Shown in pieces: positions 55,742-63,032 of a DNA stretch of 64,000 nt (the stretch's first letter is position 1; each line of letters starts with the position of its first letter). Both the position numbers and the translations under genes were made by a program. Origin of the DNA: Blautia luti (GTDB taxonomy: Bacteria; Bacillota; Clostridia; Lachnospirales; Lachnospiraceae); NCBI RefSeq assembly GCF_013304735.1, contig NZ_JAAITI010000009.1, positions 1-64,000 on the forward strand. The letters run 5' to 3'. The notes beneath the pieces were generated by a model that was not told the origin of the DNA, made no database searches, and saw nothing but the letters and a program-made list of their open reading frames with translations.

Positions 55742-56268
55742 TATTCGTATACTTTCCGAAATTCTTCTTTCAGCCAGCGCTTTTCCTTATATATCCTGTT
55801 ATTAACGCCACTTTTGGTCAGTCCGTACTCTTCTGCAACTACTTCAACGGGAACATCCAGATATTTAACCTGAATCAGAATGTCATAATTAACAGGCTGC
55901 TCCTCACGAAATCTTTCCAGTACCATATACATAAATTTATTCTTCTCTTTACGCAGAAGTTCTTCTTCCGCATCAACCGTCTTATATACATTCAGAACTT
56001 CTGTAACGTCGGCTGTGCAGATAACTTCATGCCGGAAACTGGATTTCTTTTTGTAATCCATCGCCTTATTCACCGATGCTCTCCGTATCAGAGAATACAT
56101 CATTTTTTCATTATCAATATTCAGATGTTTCCGCTTGGTATACATTTTGTAGAGTACATCCTGACTGACATCGTCGGATATGTTCCAGTCATGCAAAACT
56201 CCGTATGCATATGCTCTGGATATTTTTCGATACTTAAGGTAAAACTCTTCATATGTCTGATTTTTCAT
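55741..56268 (-). CDS. ECF-type RNA polymerase sigma factor
   Basis: 175 residues. Region 2 (AYAYGVLHDWNISDDVSQDVLYKMYTKR, about 19-46) and region 4 with a helix-turn-helix (VPVEVVAEEYGLTKSGVNNRIYKEKRWLKEEF, about 141-172) define a small extracytoplasmic-function-like sigma factor. Ribosome site gaggaaaa. 23 bp after the HIT gene on the same strand. No anti-sigma gene directly follows, but a DUF4367 protein is encoded beyond murG. Confidence 0.8.
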   Translation of the reverse strand: MKNQTYEEFYLKYRKISRAYAYGVLHDWNISDDVSQDVLYKMYTKRKHLNIDNEKMMYSLIRRASVNKAMDYKKKSSFRHEVICTADVTEVLNVYKTVDAEEELLRKEKNKFMYMVLERFREEQPVNYDILIQVKYLDVPVEVVAEEYGLTKSGVNNRIYKEKRWLKEEFRKVYE

Positions 56269-56291
56269 TTTTCCTCTTTAGTAGGTATTGA

Positions 56292-56696
56292 TTAGTCTCT
56301 GACCTTTTTTAGAATTTCGTCTCTCACCTCATCACTGAGTTCTCCCGGAGTCCAGGTCAGTCCAACTCCGTCTCCTTTATATCTCGGAATCAGATGCATA
56401 TGAAAATGAAATACAGTCTGTCCCGCAATTTCTCCATTGTTCTGCACAATATTAAAGCCATCGCAATTCAGTGCGTCGCTAAGCTTGCCAGCCATTTTTT
56501 TTGCAAGGATCATAGCTTTTCCTGCAGTTTCATCCGGAAGCTCATAAATATTGGCTGCATGTTTCTTTGGAAGAATCAGTGAATGCCCCTTGCTGGCAGG
56601 ACCCAGATCAAGAATTACCCGAAAATCTTCGTCCTCATAAAGTGTTGCTGCCGGAATTTCTCCATTTGCAATTTTACAAAATATACAATCTCCCAT
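56292..56696 (-). CDS. HIT family nucleotide-binding protein
   Basis: 134 residues. Histidine-triad hydrolase: zinc-like CIFCKIANGEIP at the N-terminus, ILPKKHAANIYEL, and the triad HFHMHLIPR. Hydrolyses nucleoside phosphoramidates or related bonds; the physiological substrate is not known. caggaggg ribosome site. Confidence 0.95.
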   Translation of the reverse strand: MGDCIFCKIANGEIPAATLYEDEDFRVILDLGPASKGHSLILPKKHAANIYELPDETAGKAMILAKKMAGKLSDALNCDGFNIVQNNGEIAGQTVFHFHMHLIPRYKGDGVGLTWTPGELSDEVRDEILKKVRD

Positions 56697-56742
56697 TTTA
56701 TTGCCCTCCTGTTTCAGAAAATATTTTCACTTATTCTTATTG

Positions 56743-56759
56743 TGTCGTATTTTGTCGAT
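56743..56759 (+). promoter_or_regulatory. Possible Spo0A boxes upstream of the kinase gene
   Basis: TGTCGTA (56743-56749) and TGTCGAT (56753-56759) each match the 0A box TGTCGAA, the first at five and the second at six of seven positions, with starts 10 bp apart, one helical turn. They lie 66-82 bp before the kinase start, in the gap shared with the HIT gene. Confidence 0.35.
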
Positions 56760-56824
56760 TTTTTCAATACTGTTCTTGTTGATATTTGAAATTTCTGATG
56801 TTAATATTTCTCCGAGGTGATAAT

Positions 56825-57499
56825 ATGTGCAACGATGACACAGTCAGTAAATTAAAAAACGATTTTCATTACACACTTTCCAAATTTTCTCATGAAATCC
56901 GAAATCCTCTAACACTGATCAGCAGTGAACTCCAGATGATTTCTTCCGCTCATCCAGAAGTTGAAGATTACGACCACTGGAACGATGTCATGGATAATCT
57001 CGCTTATGTAACAGATCTTCTTGATGATCTTTCTGTTTTTAATAATGCAGGACGTATCCGGCTGGAAGCCACAGATACCTGCGATTATCTGAAAACAGTA
57101 ATTTCTTCCATCAAACCTACTCTTGATTATCTGGGTATTACTTTTGAATCCCATATCCCGGAATCTCTTCCAGTTTTAATGCTTGACAAAATTCGAATCC
57201 GGGAAATGCTGCTGAACCTTCTGAAAAATGCATGGGAAGCCGTTCCTGTTCCCGGCGGAAAAATTTCCGTATCTGCTTTTTCCAAAAAATCCGGTATCTG
57301 TATCGATATTAAAGACAATGGATGCGGGGTTTCAAAAGAACTGCTGGACAATATTTTTCAGCCGTTTTTCACAACAAAAGAATCTGGCACCGGCCTCGGA
57401 CTTGCCATTTCCAGACAGATTATTGAAGCTCATCACGGCAGTATCTCCATAGAGAGTACTCCTGGTCAGGGAACCGTTTTCCATATTTTTCTTGGATGA
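56825..57499 (+). CDS. Orphan soluble histidine kinase
   Basis: 224 residues containing only the kinase core: HisKA domain with phospho-acceptor H-box KFSHEIRNPLT (about 19-29) and an ATP-binding domain with N box LLNLLKNAWEA, G1 DIKDNGCGVS, F box FFTTKESGTG and G2 GTGLGLAISRQI. There is no sensor or membrane segment and no response regulator in the window. Sensorless or orphan kinases in Firmicutes often feed Spo0A; that is inference. Start at 56825 has gaggtg upstream. The 3' end overlaps the convergent rhomboid gene by 34 bp. Confidence 0.88.
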   Translation: MCNDDTVSKLKNDFHYTLSKFSHEIRNPLTLISSELQMISSAHPEVEDYDHWNDVMDNLAYVTDLLDDLSVFNNAGRIRLEATDTCDYLKTVISSIKPTLDYLGITFESHIPESLPVLMLDKIRIREMLLNLLKNAWEAVPVPGGKISVSAFSKKSGICIDIKDNGCGVSKELLDNIFQPFFTTKESGTGLGLAISRQIIEAHHGSISIESTPGQGTVFHIFLG

Positions 57500-58068
57500 T
57501 AAACGATTACAGCAGCAATAAAGCCACACAACAGACCGCCTGCATGGGCTGCATTATCTACTCCACCACTTGCAAAGCCGAAATAAAGAGAAAATGCAGC
57601 CATAAGCAGCATCTGCTTCATATTCAAATCTGCGACTCTTCCTCTGTGACGTATGATCACATAAATCATTCCACCCATCACTGCAAAAACAGCTCCGGAA
57701 GCTCCTGCTGACAGTGAATAATTTCCTGTCCGCATATCCCAGATCAGAGAAATCAGATTCCCGCCCAGTCCTCCAAGAATATAAATCAGCAGAAATTTCA
57801 TTTTTCCGGTAACTGGTTCCAGGCGCTGTCCCAGAACAAACAGTACCAGCATGTTATTAATCAGATGTGGCGCACCGAAATGCAGAAACATACTGGTAAT
57901 CATGCGATACCATTGTCCCTGCTCTATGATAAGTGGTGCATAAACAGCACCACATTCCAGCATATGCTGTCCATTCTCTGAACCACCGGTGAATTCCACA
58001 ATAAGAAAAATAAGAGTATTCAACAAAATCAGTAGTGCAGTCACAGGTTCTCTCTTTATTTCTTCCAC
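57466..58068 (-). CDS. Rhomboid family intramembrane protease
   Basis: 200 residues, six membrane helices. Active-site Ser in GASGAVFAVMGG, catalytic His in DNAAHAGGLLCGF, and the HLINNM (H-x-x-x-N) helix-2 motif. Cleaves single-pass membrane proteins within the membrane. GTG start with gaggac upstream. It stands just downstream of the pilus-associated FHA gene, 158 bp apart. Confidence 0.93.
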   Translation of the reverse strand: MEEIKREPVTALLILLNTLIFLIVEFTGGSENGQHMLECGAVYAPLIIEQGQWYRMITSMFLHFGAPHLINNMLVLFVLGQRLEPVTGKMKFLLIYILGGLGGNLISLIWDMRTGNYSLSAGASGAVFAVMGGMIYVIIRHRGRVADLNMKQMLLMAAFSLYFGFASGGVDNAAHAGGLLCGFIAAVIVYHPRKIWKTVP

Positions 58069-58163
58069 TTTAGTCCTCTTTTCTGCAGTTTTTCATGATA
58101 GTCTCAAAAACTGCGCCGTTATAATCTGAAAATTCAAATCTATTGGACTATTTTAACAGATTT

Positions 58164-58196
58164 CCATTATACAGACAACCTGTGGTCCATTATACA
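58164..58196 (-). repeat. Duplicated TGTATAATGG upstream of the rhomboid gene
   Basis: ccattataca occurs at 58164-58173 and 58187-58196, so the minus strand carries TGTATAATGG twice, 23 bp apart. Each contains a TATAAT -10. No TTGACA-like -35 accompanies them; they may be alternative promoter -10 boxes. Confidence 0.4.
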
Positions 58197-58226
58197 ATAC
58201 GACATAAACCTGATATTTTCGCTCTG

Positions 58227-59612
58227 TTATTTCAAAAAAATATAACGAGCCTGTGCAAAATCCACTTCATCTTCGTCTTCCAGAAGGCGGTCTTCTCCGT
58301 TTTTCAGGATCTGGCCATTAACAGATGTTCCATTTCTGGAATTCAGATCTGTCAGATAATACTCCCCATCTCTTTTTCGAATCTTTGCATGGATACGGCT
58401 TACGGTAGGCATATTGATCACTGCATCCGCTGCAGTCTCCAGCTTTCCGATTACTGTAATATCCCGGTCCAGATATATGGTTGCCAGCTCTCCTGGCTCA
58501 TGGCTGACCAGAGTAGCCGGTCCCTTTGTTATTCCTGCCGAAAGAACTACGGTCTCTCCAAAACACTCCGTATTTTCTTCTGATACTTCGTGCTCTTTTA
58601 TTTCCGGCTGTTTTTCTTTTTCCTGCGGAATCTCATAAATATTCTTTTCCTGAAAATCTCTGATCCTGTCTGTTTCCTCATGAGGATTCTGTTTCTTCTC
58701 AGGAATCTTTTTCATCAGAATATAACTCAGCATTCCAAGGACCATCAACCCCAGAATCACAGACAGAAATACGCCGGTGCTTACTCTTGGAAGATATCCT
58801 GCCGCCATTCCCGCAGTAATTCCCAGAAGAATCAGAAGTGCCAAAAGAAACCCTGCCGTTTTCCACAGTCTGTCCCTGTTCTCTTTTTTCACCTCTCTGT
58901 TATTTGGCTTACTGTCCTTTTTCTTTTTTTCCACCCCGTCCAGGTCTTCTCTGTTCCAGTTTTCCATCTGCCAGAGTTCTTCCTGTTCTTTATGCTCTTC
59001 CTGGCTTTTCTCTGCCTGCTTAAATGGCTTCTTTTTTTCGTATGCGGCAAAATCTGATGCCTTTCCATTTTTCACTTTATAAAGTTCTTCTTTGATATAC
59101 TCCAGGTGAAAACTATCTTCCAGTGCACGTCTGTATACGCCATATCCCAGCATAACCGCTTTTCCGTCTTCATGATTCAGCTTTGGAAGAATATATTCAG
59201 CCAGATTCTGAAACTGTTTCTGTATCTCGCTGTGAAATCCTGGAAGATAACAGAACCGGACATTCTGTTTTTCCGCATCCAGATAAATATATTCCGGTTC
59301 CAGAATCAACTGGCAGGGATTCAGAAGATACTCGGACATTGCTTCCATAACCTGGACAAATCCTCCCAGAATTACCTGAAGTTCTTCCATCCCAATCTTT
59401 TTTTCTTCAAAAAGAGCAGTCATTGAATGCCTGGAAGTCACATCGTAATACACCATGAATTTTCCATCTATCCCCTGAATCCGGCACTGAAGAAGATCCG
59501 GTACTGCATTTGCCACAATCATTCGAACCTGATAGGAATTGGTATCAATTGCCTCTTCTCCTGTCAGAATCAGATAATTATGATTCATGTCTCTCTTATA
59601 TTCTGATTTCAT
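58227..59612 (-). CDS. DUF6382-FHA protein of the Tad pilus locus
   Basis: 461 residues. N-terminal DUF6382 domain (about 1-190), a charged linker, two adjacent membrane helices (about 250-300: LWKTAGFLLALLILLG and VFLSVILGLMVLGMLSYIL), a Glu/Lys linker and a C-terminal FHA domain (about 375-461: NMPTVSRIHAKIRKRDGEYYLTDLNSRNGTSVNG) that binds phosphothreonine peptides. Last gene of the pilus operon, 1 bp after tadE; its ribosome site (gaggtg) is inside tadE. It hints at control of pilus assembly by Ser/Thr phosphorylation. Confidence 0.87.
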   Translation of the reverse strand: MKSEYKRDMNHNYLILTGEEAIDTNSYQVRMIVANAVPDLLQCRIQGIDGKFMVYYDVTSRHSMTALFEEKKIGMEELQVILGGFVQVMEAMSEYLLNPCQLILEPEYIYLDAEKQNVRFCYLPGFHSEIQKQFQNLAEYILPKLNHEDGKAVMLGYGVYRRALEDSFHLEYIKEELYKVKNGKASDFAAYEKKKPFKQAEKSQEEHKEQEELWQMENWNREDLDGVEKKKKDSKPNNREVKKENRDRLWKTAGFLLALLILLGITAGMAAGYLPRVSTGVFLSVILGLMVLGMLSYILMKKIPEKKQNPHEETDRIRDFQEKNIYEIPQEKEKQPEIKEHEVSEENTECFGETVVLSAGITKGPATLVSHEPGELATIYLDRDITVIGKLETAADAVINMPTVSRIHAKIRKRDGEYYLTDLNSRNGTSVNGQILKNGEDRLLEDEDEVDFAQARYIFLK

Positions 59613-59613
59613 T

Positions 59614-60045
59614 TTATTTTTTCACCTCTTCCAAAACATCCACCGTTCCCTTCACTTTACGTATCCATCCTGTCGGACGCAAAACAGCTGCCTTTCCGCA
59701 AACTTCAATCTTCCATTTCTGTGACAGAAAACCAGCCGGTACATCCATCTGATAGGTTACCTGTACGGTTTTCCCTGCACTGGTCTGCATACTTAGGTTT
59801 TCACCACCCGGAAGTCCGGTACTCCCAAGCATTCTACCCTGAATATCTGCTTTTTCATATATGTCTCCGTCTTTTTTATAACCTTCCATACTTCCACTGA
59901 CTGCCGCCTCATATGCCGCTGACGTCAGCCATGCCCGGTTATGTACAAAAAAATCCAGATACAGAAGCCCCATCAACACCATGAGGATCAACGGCATCAA
60001 TAATGCCGCTTCTATTGTAAAACTTCCTTTTTTCAGTTTTTTCAT
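59614..60045 (-). CDS. TadE-like minor pilin
   Basis: 143 residues. Prepilin leader and helix KKGSFTIEAALLMPLILMVLMG: cleavage after Gly, Glu at +5, as in TadE/TadF pseudopilins. A small extracytoplasmic domain follows. The start overlaps the prepilin peptidase gene by 4 bp, with ggagg 9 nt upstream. Confidence 0.87.
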   Translation of the reverse strand: MKKLKKGSFTIEAALLMPLILMVLMGLLYLDFFVHNRAWLTSAAYEAAVSGSMEGYKKDGDIYEKADIQGRMLGSTGLPGGENLSMQTSAGKTVQVTYQMDVPAGFLSQKWKIEVCGKAAVLRPTGWIRKVKGTVDVLEEVKK

Positions 60046-60458
60046 AAAAGTATTCCTCCCAGATATCCGACCAGCAGAAACGGTGCAAAAGGTATTTCCG
60101 TATCACGCTTCTTTTTAAACACCAGAAGCTGCAGGCCTGAATAGATTCCACACAGCAAAAGCGCAGCGCAGAGTACTCCCAGTAATTCTCCACTTTTCAG
60201 TACAGATCCCATTGCCAGAATCAGAAGTCCGTCTCCAAATCCGATTTCCCCCCTGGTCAGCACCGATATCACCGCCGCAATTGTACCTGCTCCCATAGAA
60301 ATCAGCCCATCTGCCCAAAACGTTCCTTCCCATATTCTCCACAGAATTCCCCCTGCAAGAAAAACACTTAATACCGGAACACAAATTTCTTTTTTCCGAA
60401 TGTCTGTCCATGTATTAATTCCCAGGAATACAGTCATACAGATTTCCAGCCTGTCCAT
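60042..60458 (-). CDS. Prepilin peptidase (A24, TadV/CpaA type)
   Basis: 138 residues, about five helices. The two catalytic aspartates are in NTWTDIRKKEI and GEIGFGDGLL (GxGD). Lacks the N-terminal methylase domain of PilD, as expected for Tad systems. It should process the Flp pilin and TadE-like proteins encoded here. Start at 60458 has aggagg 6 nt upstream. Confidence 0.88.
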   Translation of the reverse strand: MDRLEICMTVFLGINTWTDIRKKEICVPVLSVFLAGGILWRIWEGTFWADGLISMGAGTIAAVISVLTRGEIGFGDGLLILAMGSVLKSGELLGVLCAALLLCGIYSGLQLLVFKKKRDTEIPFAPFLLVGYLGGILL

Positions 60459-60471
60459 AGTCTTCCTCCTT

Positions 60472-61248
60472 TTAACCACAGCGCCCGCAGGCACTCATTT
60501 CACCGGATACTTCTGCTTCTTTTACCATTCGCACAGACCGTTTCAGTGCACTGCAGCTTTCCCTGTTGTGAAAACGATTGCTCTTTTTTGTAATATACAC
60601 AGTTCCCGCCGGTTCCTGCCCGCGACTGCAAAGTTCACATGCCTGATATTTTTCCCCATATGTATTTTTGAGATTTTTTACCGAAGATCCGGATAACTGC
60701 TGCACAGACAGATTCAGATAACTGCATCCAAGTGTTCTGTGATACACGGTTCCAGACTCTGTCACATAGACCATTGGCTGGCTTTCCACTGCATCATTTC
60801 CTTCTTCATAGAGCACTCCTGTCCATGCATGAACCTTTACCGTGTTGTGGAACCATATTTTTGGAAGCGGAATCAGACCACCGATAGGCTGATAGGAATA
60901 TACATCCGGCAATGTAACAGTTTCTGCTCCGGAACTGCCAGTTCCATAAGCATACATTCCTGCCTCTTTTGTTTTCTGGCATAAACCAGTCAGATGCTCT
61001 GTCTGGACTCTGTAAATATCCATAAATGAAATCAGTGCAATCACTCCAAAAAAGAACATTGGCAAAACCAGTGCAGTCTCCAGTGTAAGACTTGCTTTCT
61101 TTAAAAAGGTGCACGGGGATACTTTTTCAGAAAGCGGTTTTCTGCTTATCGGGGAAAACAGAAATAACCTTCCTTGAGAGCGCCTTTCTCTTTTTTGATC
61201 CAGTCTGTTTATCTGATTTTTATCTTCTTTTTCTTTCTGAAAAAGCAT
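60472..61248 (-). CDS. TadE-like pseudopilin with two Cys/His knuckles
   Basis: 258 residues. A long basic leader (about 1-50) precedes KKASLTLETALVLPMFFFGV, a prepilin-type helix with Ala where most have Gly at the cut site and Glu at +5. The extracytoplasmic part ends in two similar motifs: GTVYHRTLGCSYL...YQACELCS and NRFHNRESCSAL...SACGRCG, that is HxxxxC or HNRESC followed by CxxC. Each could hold one metal or form disulfides. Strong ribosome site aaggaggtg, so the long leader is real. 18 bp after the DUF5702 gene. Confidence 0.82.
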   Translation of the reverse strand: MLFQKEKEDKNQINRLDQKRERRSQGRLFLFSPISRKPLSEKVSPCTFLKKASLTLETALVLPMFFFGVIALISFMDIYRVQTEHLTGLCQKTKEAGMYAYGTGSSGAETVTLPDVYSYQPIGGLIPLPKIWFHNTVKVHAWTGVLYEEGNDAVESQPMVYVTESGTVYHRTLGCSYLNLSVQQLSGSSVKNLKNTYGEKYQACELCSRGQEPAGTVYITKKSNRFHNRESCSALKRSVRMVKEAEVSGEMSACGRCG

Positions 61249-61266
61249 CCCTGTGCACCTCCTTTT

Positions 61267-62760
61267 CTATTCATAGGCATACTGCCTTGTAACCGTAAAT
61301 ATTTTCTTTTTGTTTGCTTTTACATCTGCGGATGCTTCCAGTGCAACAACACAATGATCCATCTGAAATCCCGGTCTTTTTCCTTTTTCACGGATCGCAC
61401 ATTCAATCATATCCATTCCTCTCGTAACTTTTTCCTGTTTTCCTTTTGCCATAAGAAGAACCCGGAGATAATCCTCATAAGACATCCCTCCACTGGAATC
61501 TTTTCTGGAAGAATCCAGCCTGTCCAGAATATGCGCCAGATTTTCCAGAGATAGCTGCCAGTCTGCTGCTGTTTTTACAAGCGGAACATGCCCGCCTGCA
61601 AACAGTTCCCTCACATCCAGAATACTTTCCGCAAACGCCCAGCAGAATATCAGTGCAGCTTCAATTACTACTGCTGCCGGCGGAATCAAAAAACCCGATG
61701 CAATTGCCAGAGCCAGTGTTTCTACCTGGATACGTTTTCCTCCGTCAGAAATTAAATATGCCATATTCACGCCCTGACGGATCAGAAGCAGTTTTGTTGC
61801 TACAGATTTCAGATTCTCGCGGTCACTGTTTTTTCCTCCCAGAATATACTCCACCTGGTAGTTCAGTCCCGAAGACGCAGGCTTTCGATAATTTCCCAGT
61901 TTTTTCAGCAGATACTGGCCAAACAGAATTCCTGAAGTATAGGAAGTATCTGACTGAATATCCGAATTCATTACCATTCCCGTCTGAAGTTTTCTTCCTG
62001 ACGCCAATGTTCTCCTGTCTGTGGAAGCATCTGAAATTCCACGTTCTGCCGGAACTACCAGATCGAGAAGTCCCATTTTTCGGACTCTTCTGATAACCGG
62101 AATCGGATTTTCTACGGTTGTATCTGCTCCACCGGTAAAATCATCTCCACTTCCTCCATCTCCGAAATCTCCCTGTTCCTTCTGATTCTCCTGGTTATTC
62201 TTTGCTTCTTCACTTTTCTGCGCCGCATTTGAAATCTCAGAATCATAGGAATCCAGACTTCCACCGTTTTCAGACTGTTCTCCTTTTCTCTGCGCTTCGT
62301 CTGTTTTTTCTTCCTGGTCTTTCAGTTTTTCGAGAAGGATCTGTACCCCCTGACTTCCGAGTGTTTCCCGCATATAACCGGCAGCCTGCTGATAAAAAAC
62401 TTCTCCGTCTCCGTCAGTCAGCAGACGGTATCCATTAAATCCTCCCTGCAAAAGTTCCAGTTTCTGACTGTTCTGTTTTAATACAGGTTTCATATAGGAC
62501 TCAAAATTATCATACACAGAGGCCATATCTACCTCATCTTTTCCACCTGCATAGAATGCGAACAGATCATAATTTTCAAGCAGTGTCCTGTCGTACTGCC
62601 CGAACAGGGAATAAAGTCCGATATCCATACTGTTCAGTATCTGCGTCCTGGCAGCTGACATACGTACAGATTCGATACTGGCACATACAAGTGACAGAAC
62701 AACACTCAGAATCAGCGCCAGAAAAATCGTAATACTGCCTTTTTTCACTGTCTTTGCCAA
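61267..62760 (-). CDS. DUF5702 pseudopilin-like protein
   Basis: 497 residues. N-terminus TVKKGSITIFLALILSVVLSLVCASIESVRM resembles a prepilin leader with Phe instead of Glu at +5. A long extracytoplasmic region with a Ser/Glu/Gly-rich low-complexity part (about 150-215) and a C-terminal hydrophobic hairpin (about 355-390) matches DUF5702, found in Gram-positive Tad loci. The TTG start at 62760 is chosen since aaggagagg lies 6 nt upstream; an ATG 11 codons earlier has only a weak site. Confidence 0.8.
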   Translation of the reverse strand: MAKTVKKGSITIFLALILSVVLSLVCASIESVRMSAARTQILNSMDIGLYSLFGQYDRTLLENYDLFAFYAGGKDEVDMASVYDNFESYMKPVLKQNSQKLELLQGGFNGYRLLTDGDGEVFYQQAAGYMRETLGSQGVQILLEKLKDQEEKTDEAQRKGEQSENGGSLDSYDSEISNAAQKSEEAKNNQENQKEQGDFGDGGSGDDFTGGADTTVENPIPVIRRVRKMGLLDLVVPAERGISDASTDRRTLASGRKLQTGMVMNSDIQSDTSYTSGILFGQYLLKKLGNYRKPASSGLNYQVEYILGGKNSDRENLKSVATKLLLIRQGVNMAYLISDGGKRIQVETLALAIASGFLIPPAAVVIEAALIFCWAFAESILDVRELFAGGHVPLVKTAADWQLSLENLAHILDRLDSSRKDSSGGMSYEDYLRVLLMAKGKQEKVTRGMDMIECAIREKGKRPGFQMDHCVVALEASADVKANKKKIFTVTRQYAYE

Positions 62761-62815
62761 AGGGTACCTCTCCTTTCCAAAACGGTAAATCATCGCTTAC
62801 CGTTTTTTATCCTTC

Positions 62816-62995
62816 TCAGATTGAATTACTTTGTTTGGTGATTTTTGAAAGGATATTTTTAACAAGCGAAGTGAGCTGTTGCTTAAAGATGACAACCAGA
62901 CTGATCAGAACCACCAGAATCAGAATAATCTCCACAACTCCCACTGCATCTTCTTCCGCCACAAATTCTTTCATATATTTCCAGATATTTTTCAT
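62816..62995 (-). CDS. Flp-type (type IVb) major pilin
   Basis: 59 residues. MKNIWKYMKEFVAEEDAVG leads into VVEIILILVVLISLVVIF, the single hydrophobic helix of Flp pilins with Gly as cleavage site and the early Glu, followed by KQQLTSLVKNILSKI. ATG at 62995 has gagaggtg 4 nt upstream. It is probably the main fibre subunit and substrate of the neighbouring prepilin peptidase. Confidence 0.88.
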   Translation of the reverse strand: MKNIWKYMKEFVAEEDAVGVVEIILILVVLISLVVIFKQQLTSLVKNILSKITKQSNSI

Positions 62996-63032
62996 TTGTC
63001 ACCTCTCATTTCTGTGTTTTCACACGGTTCTT

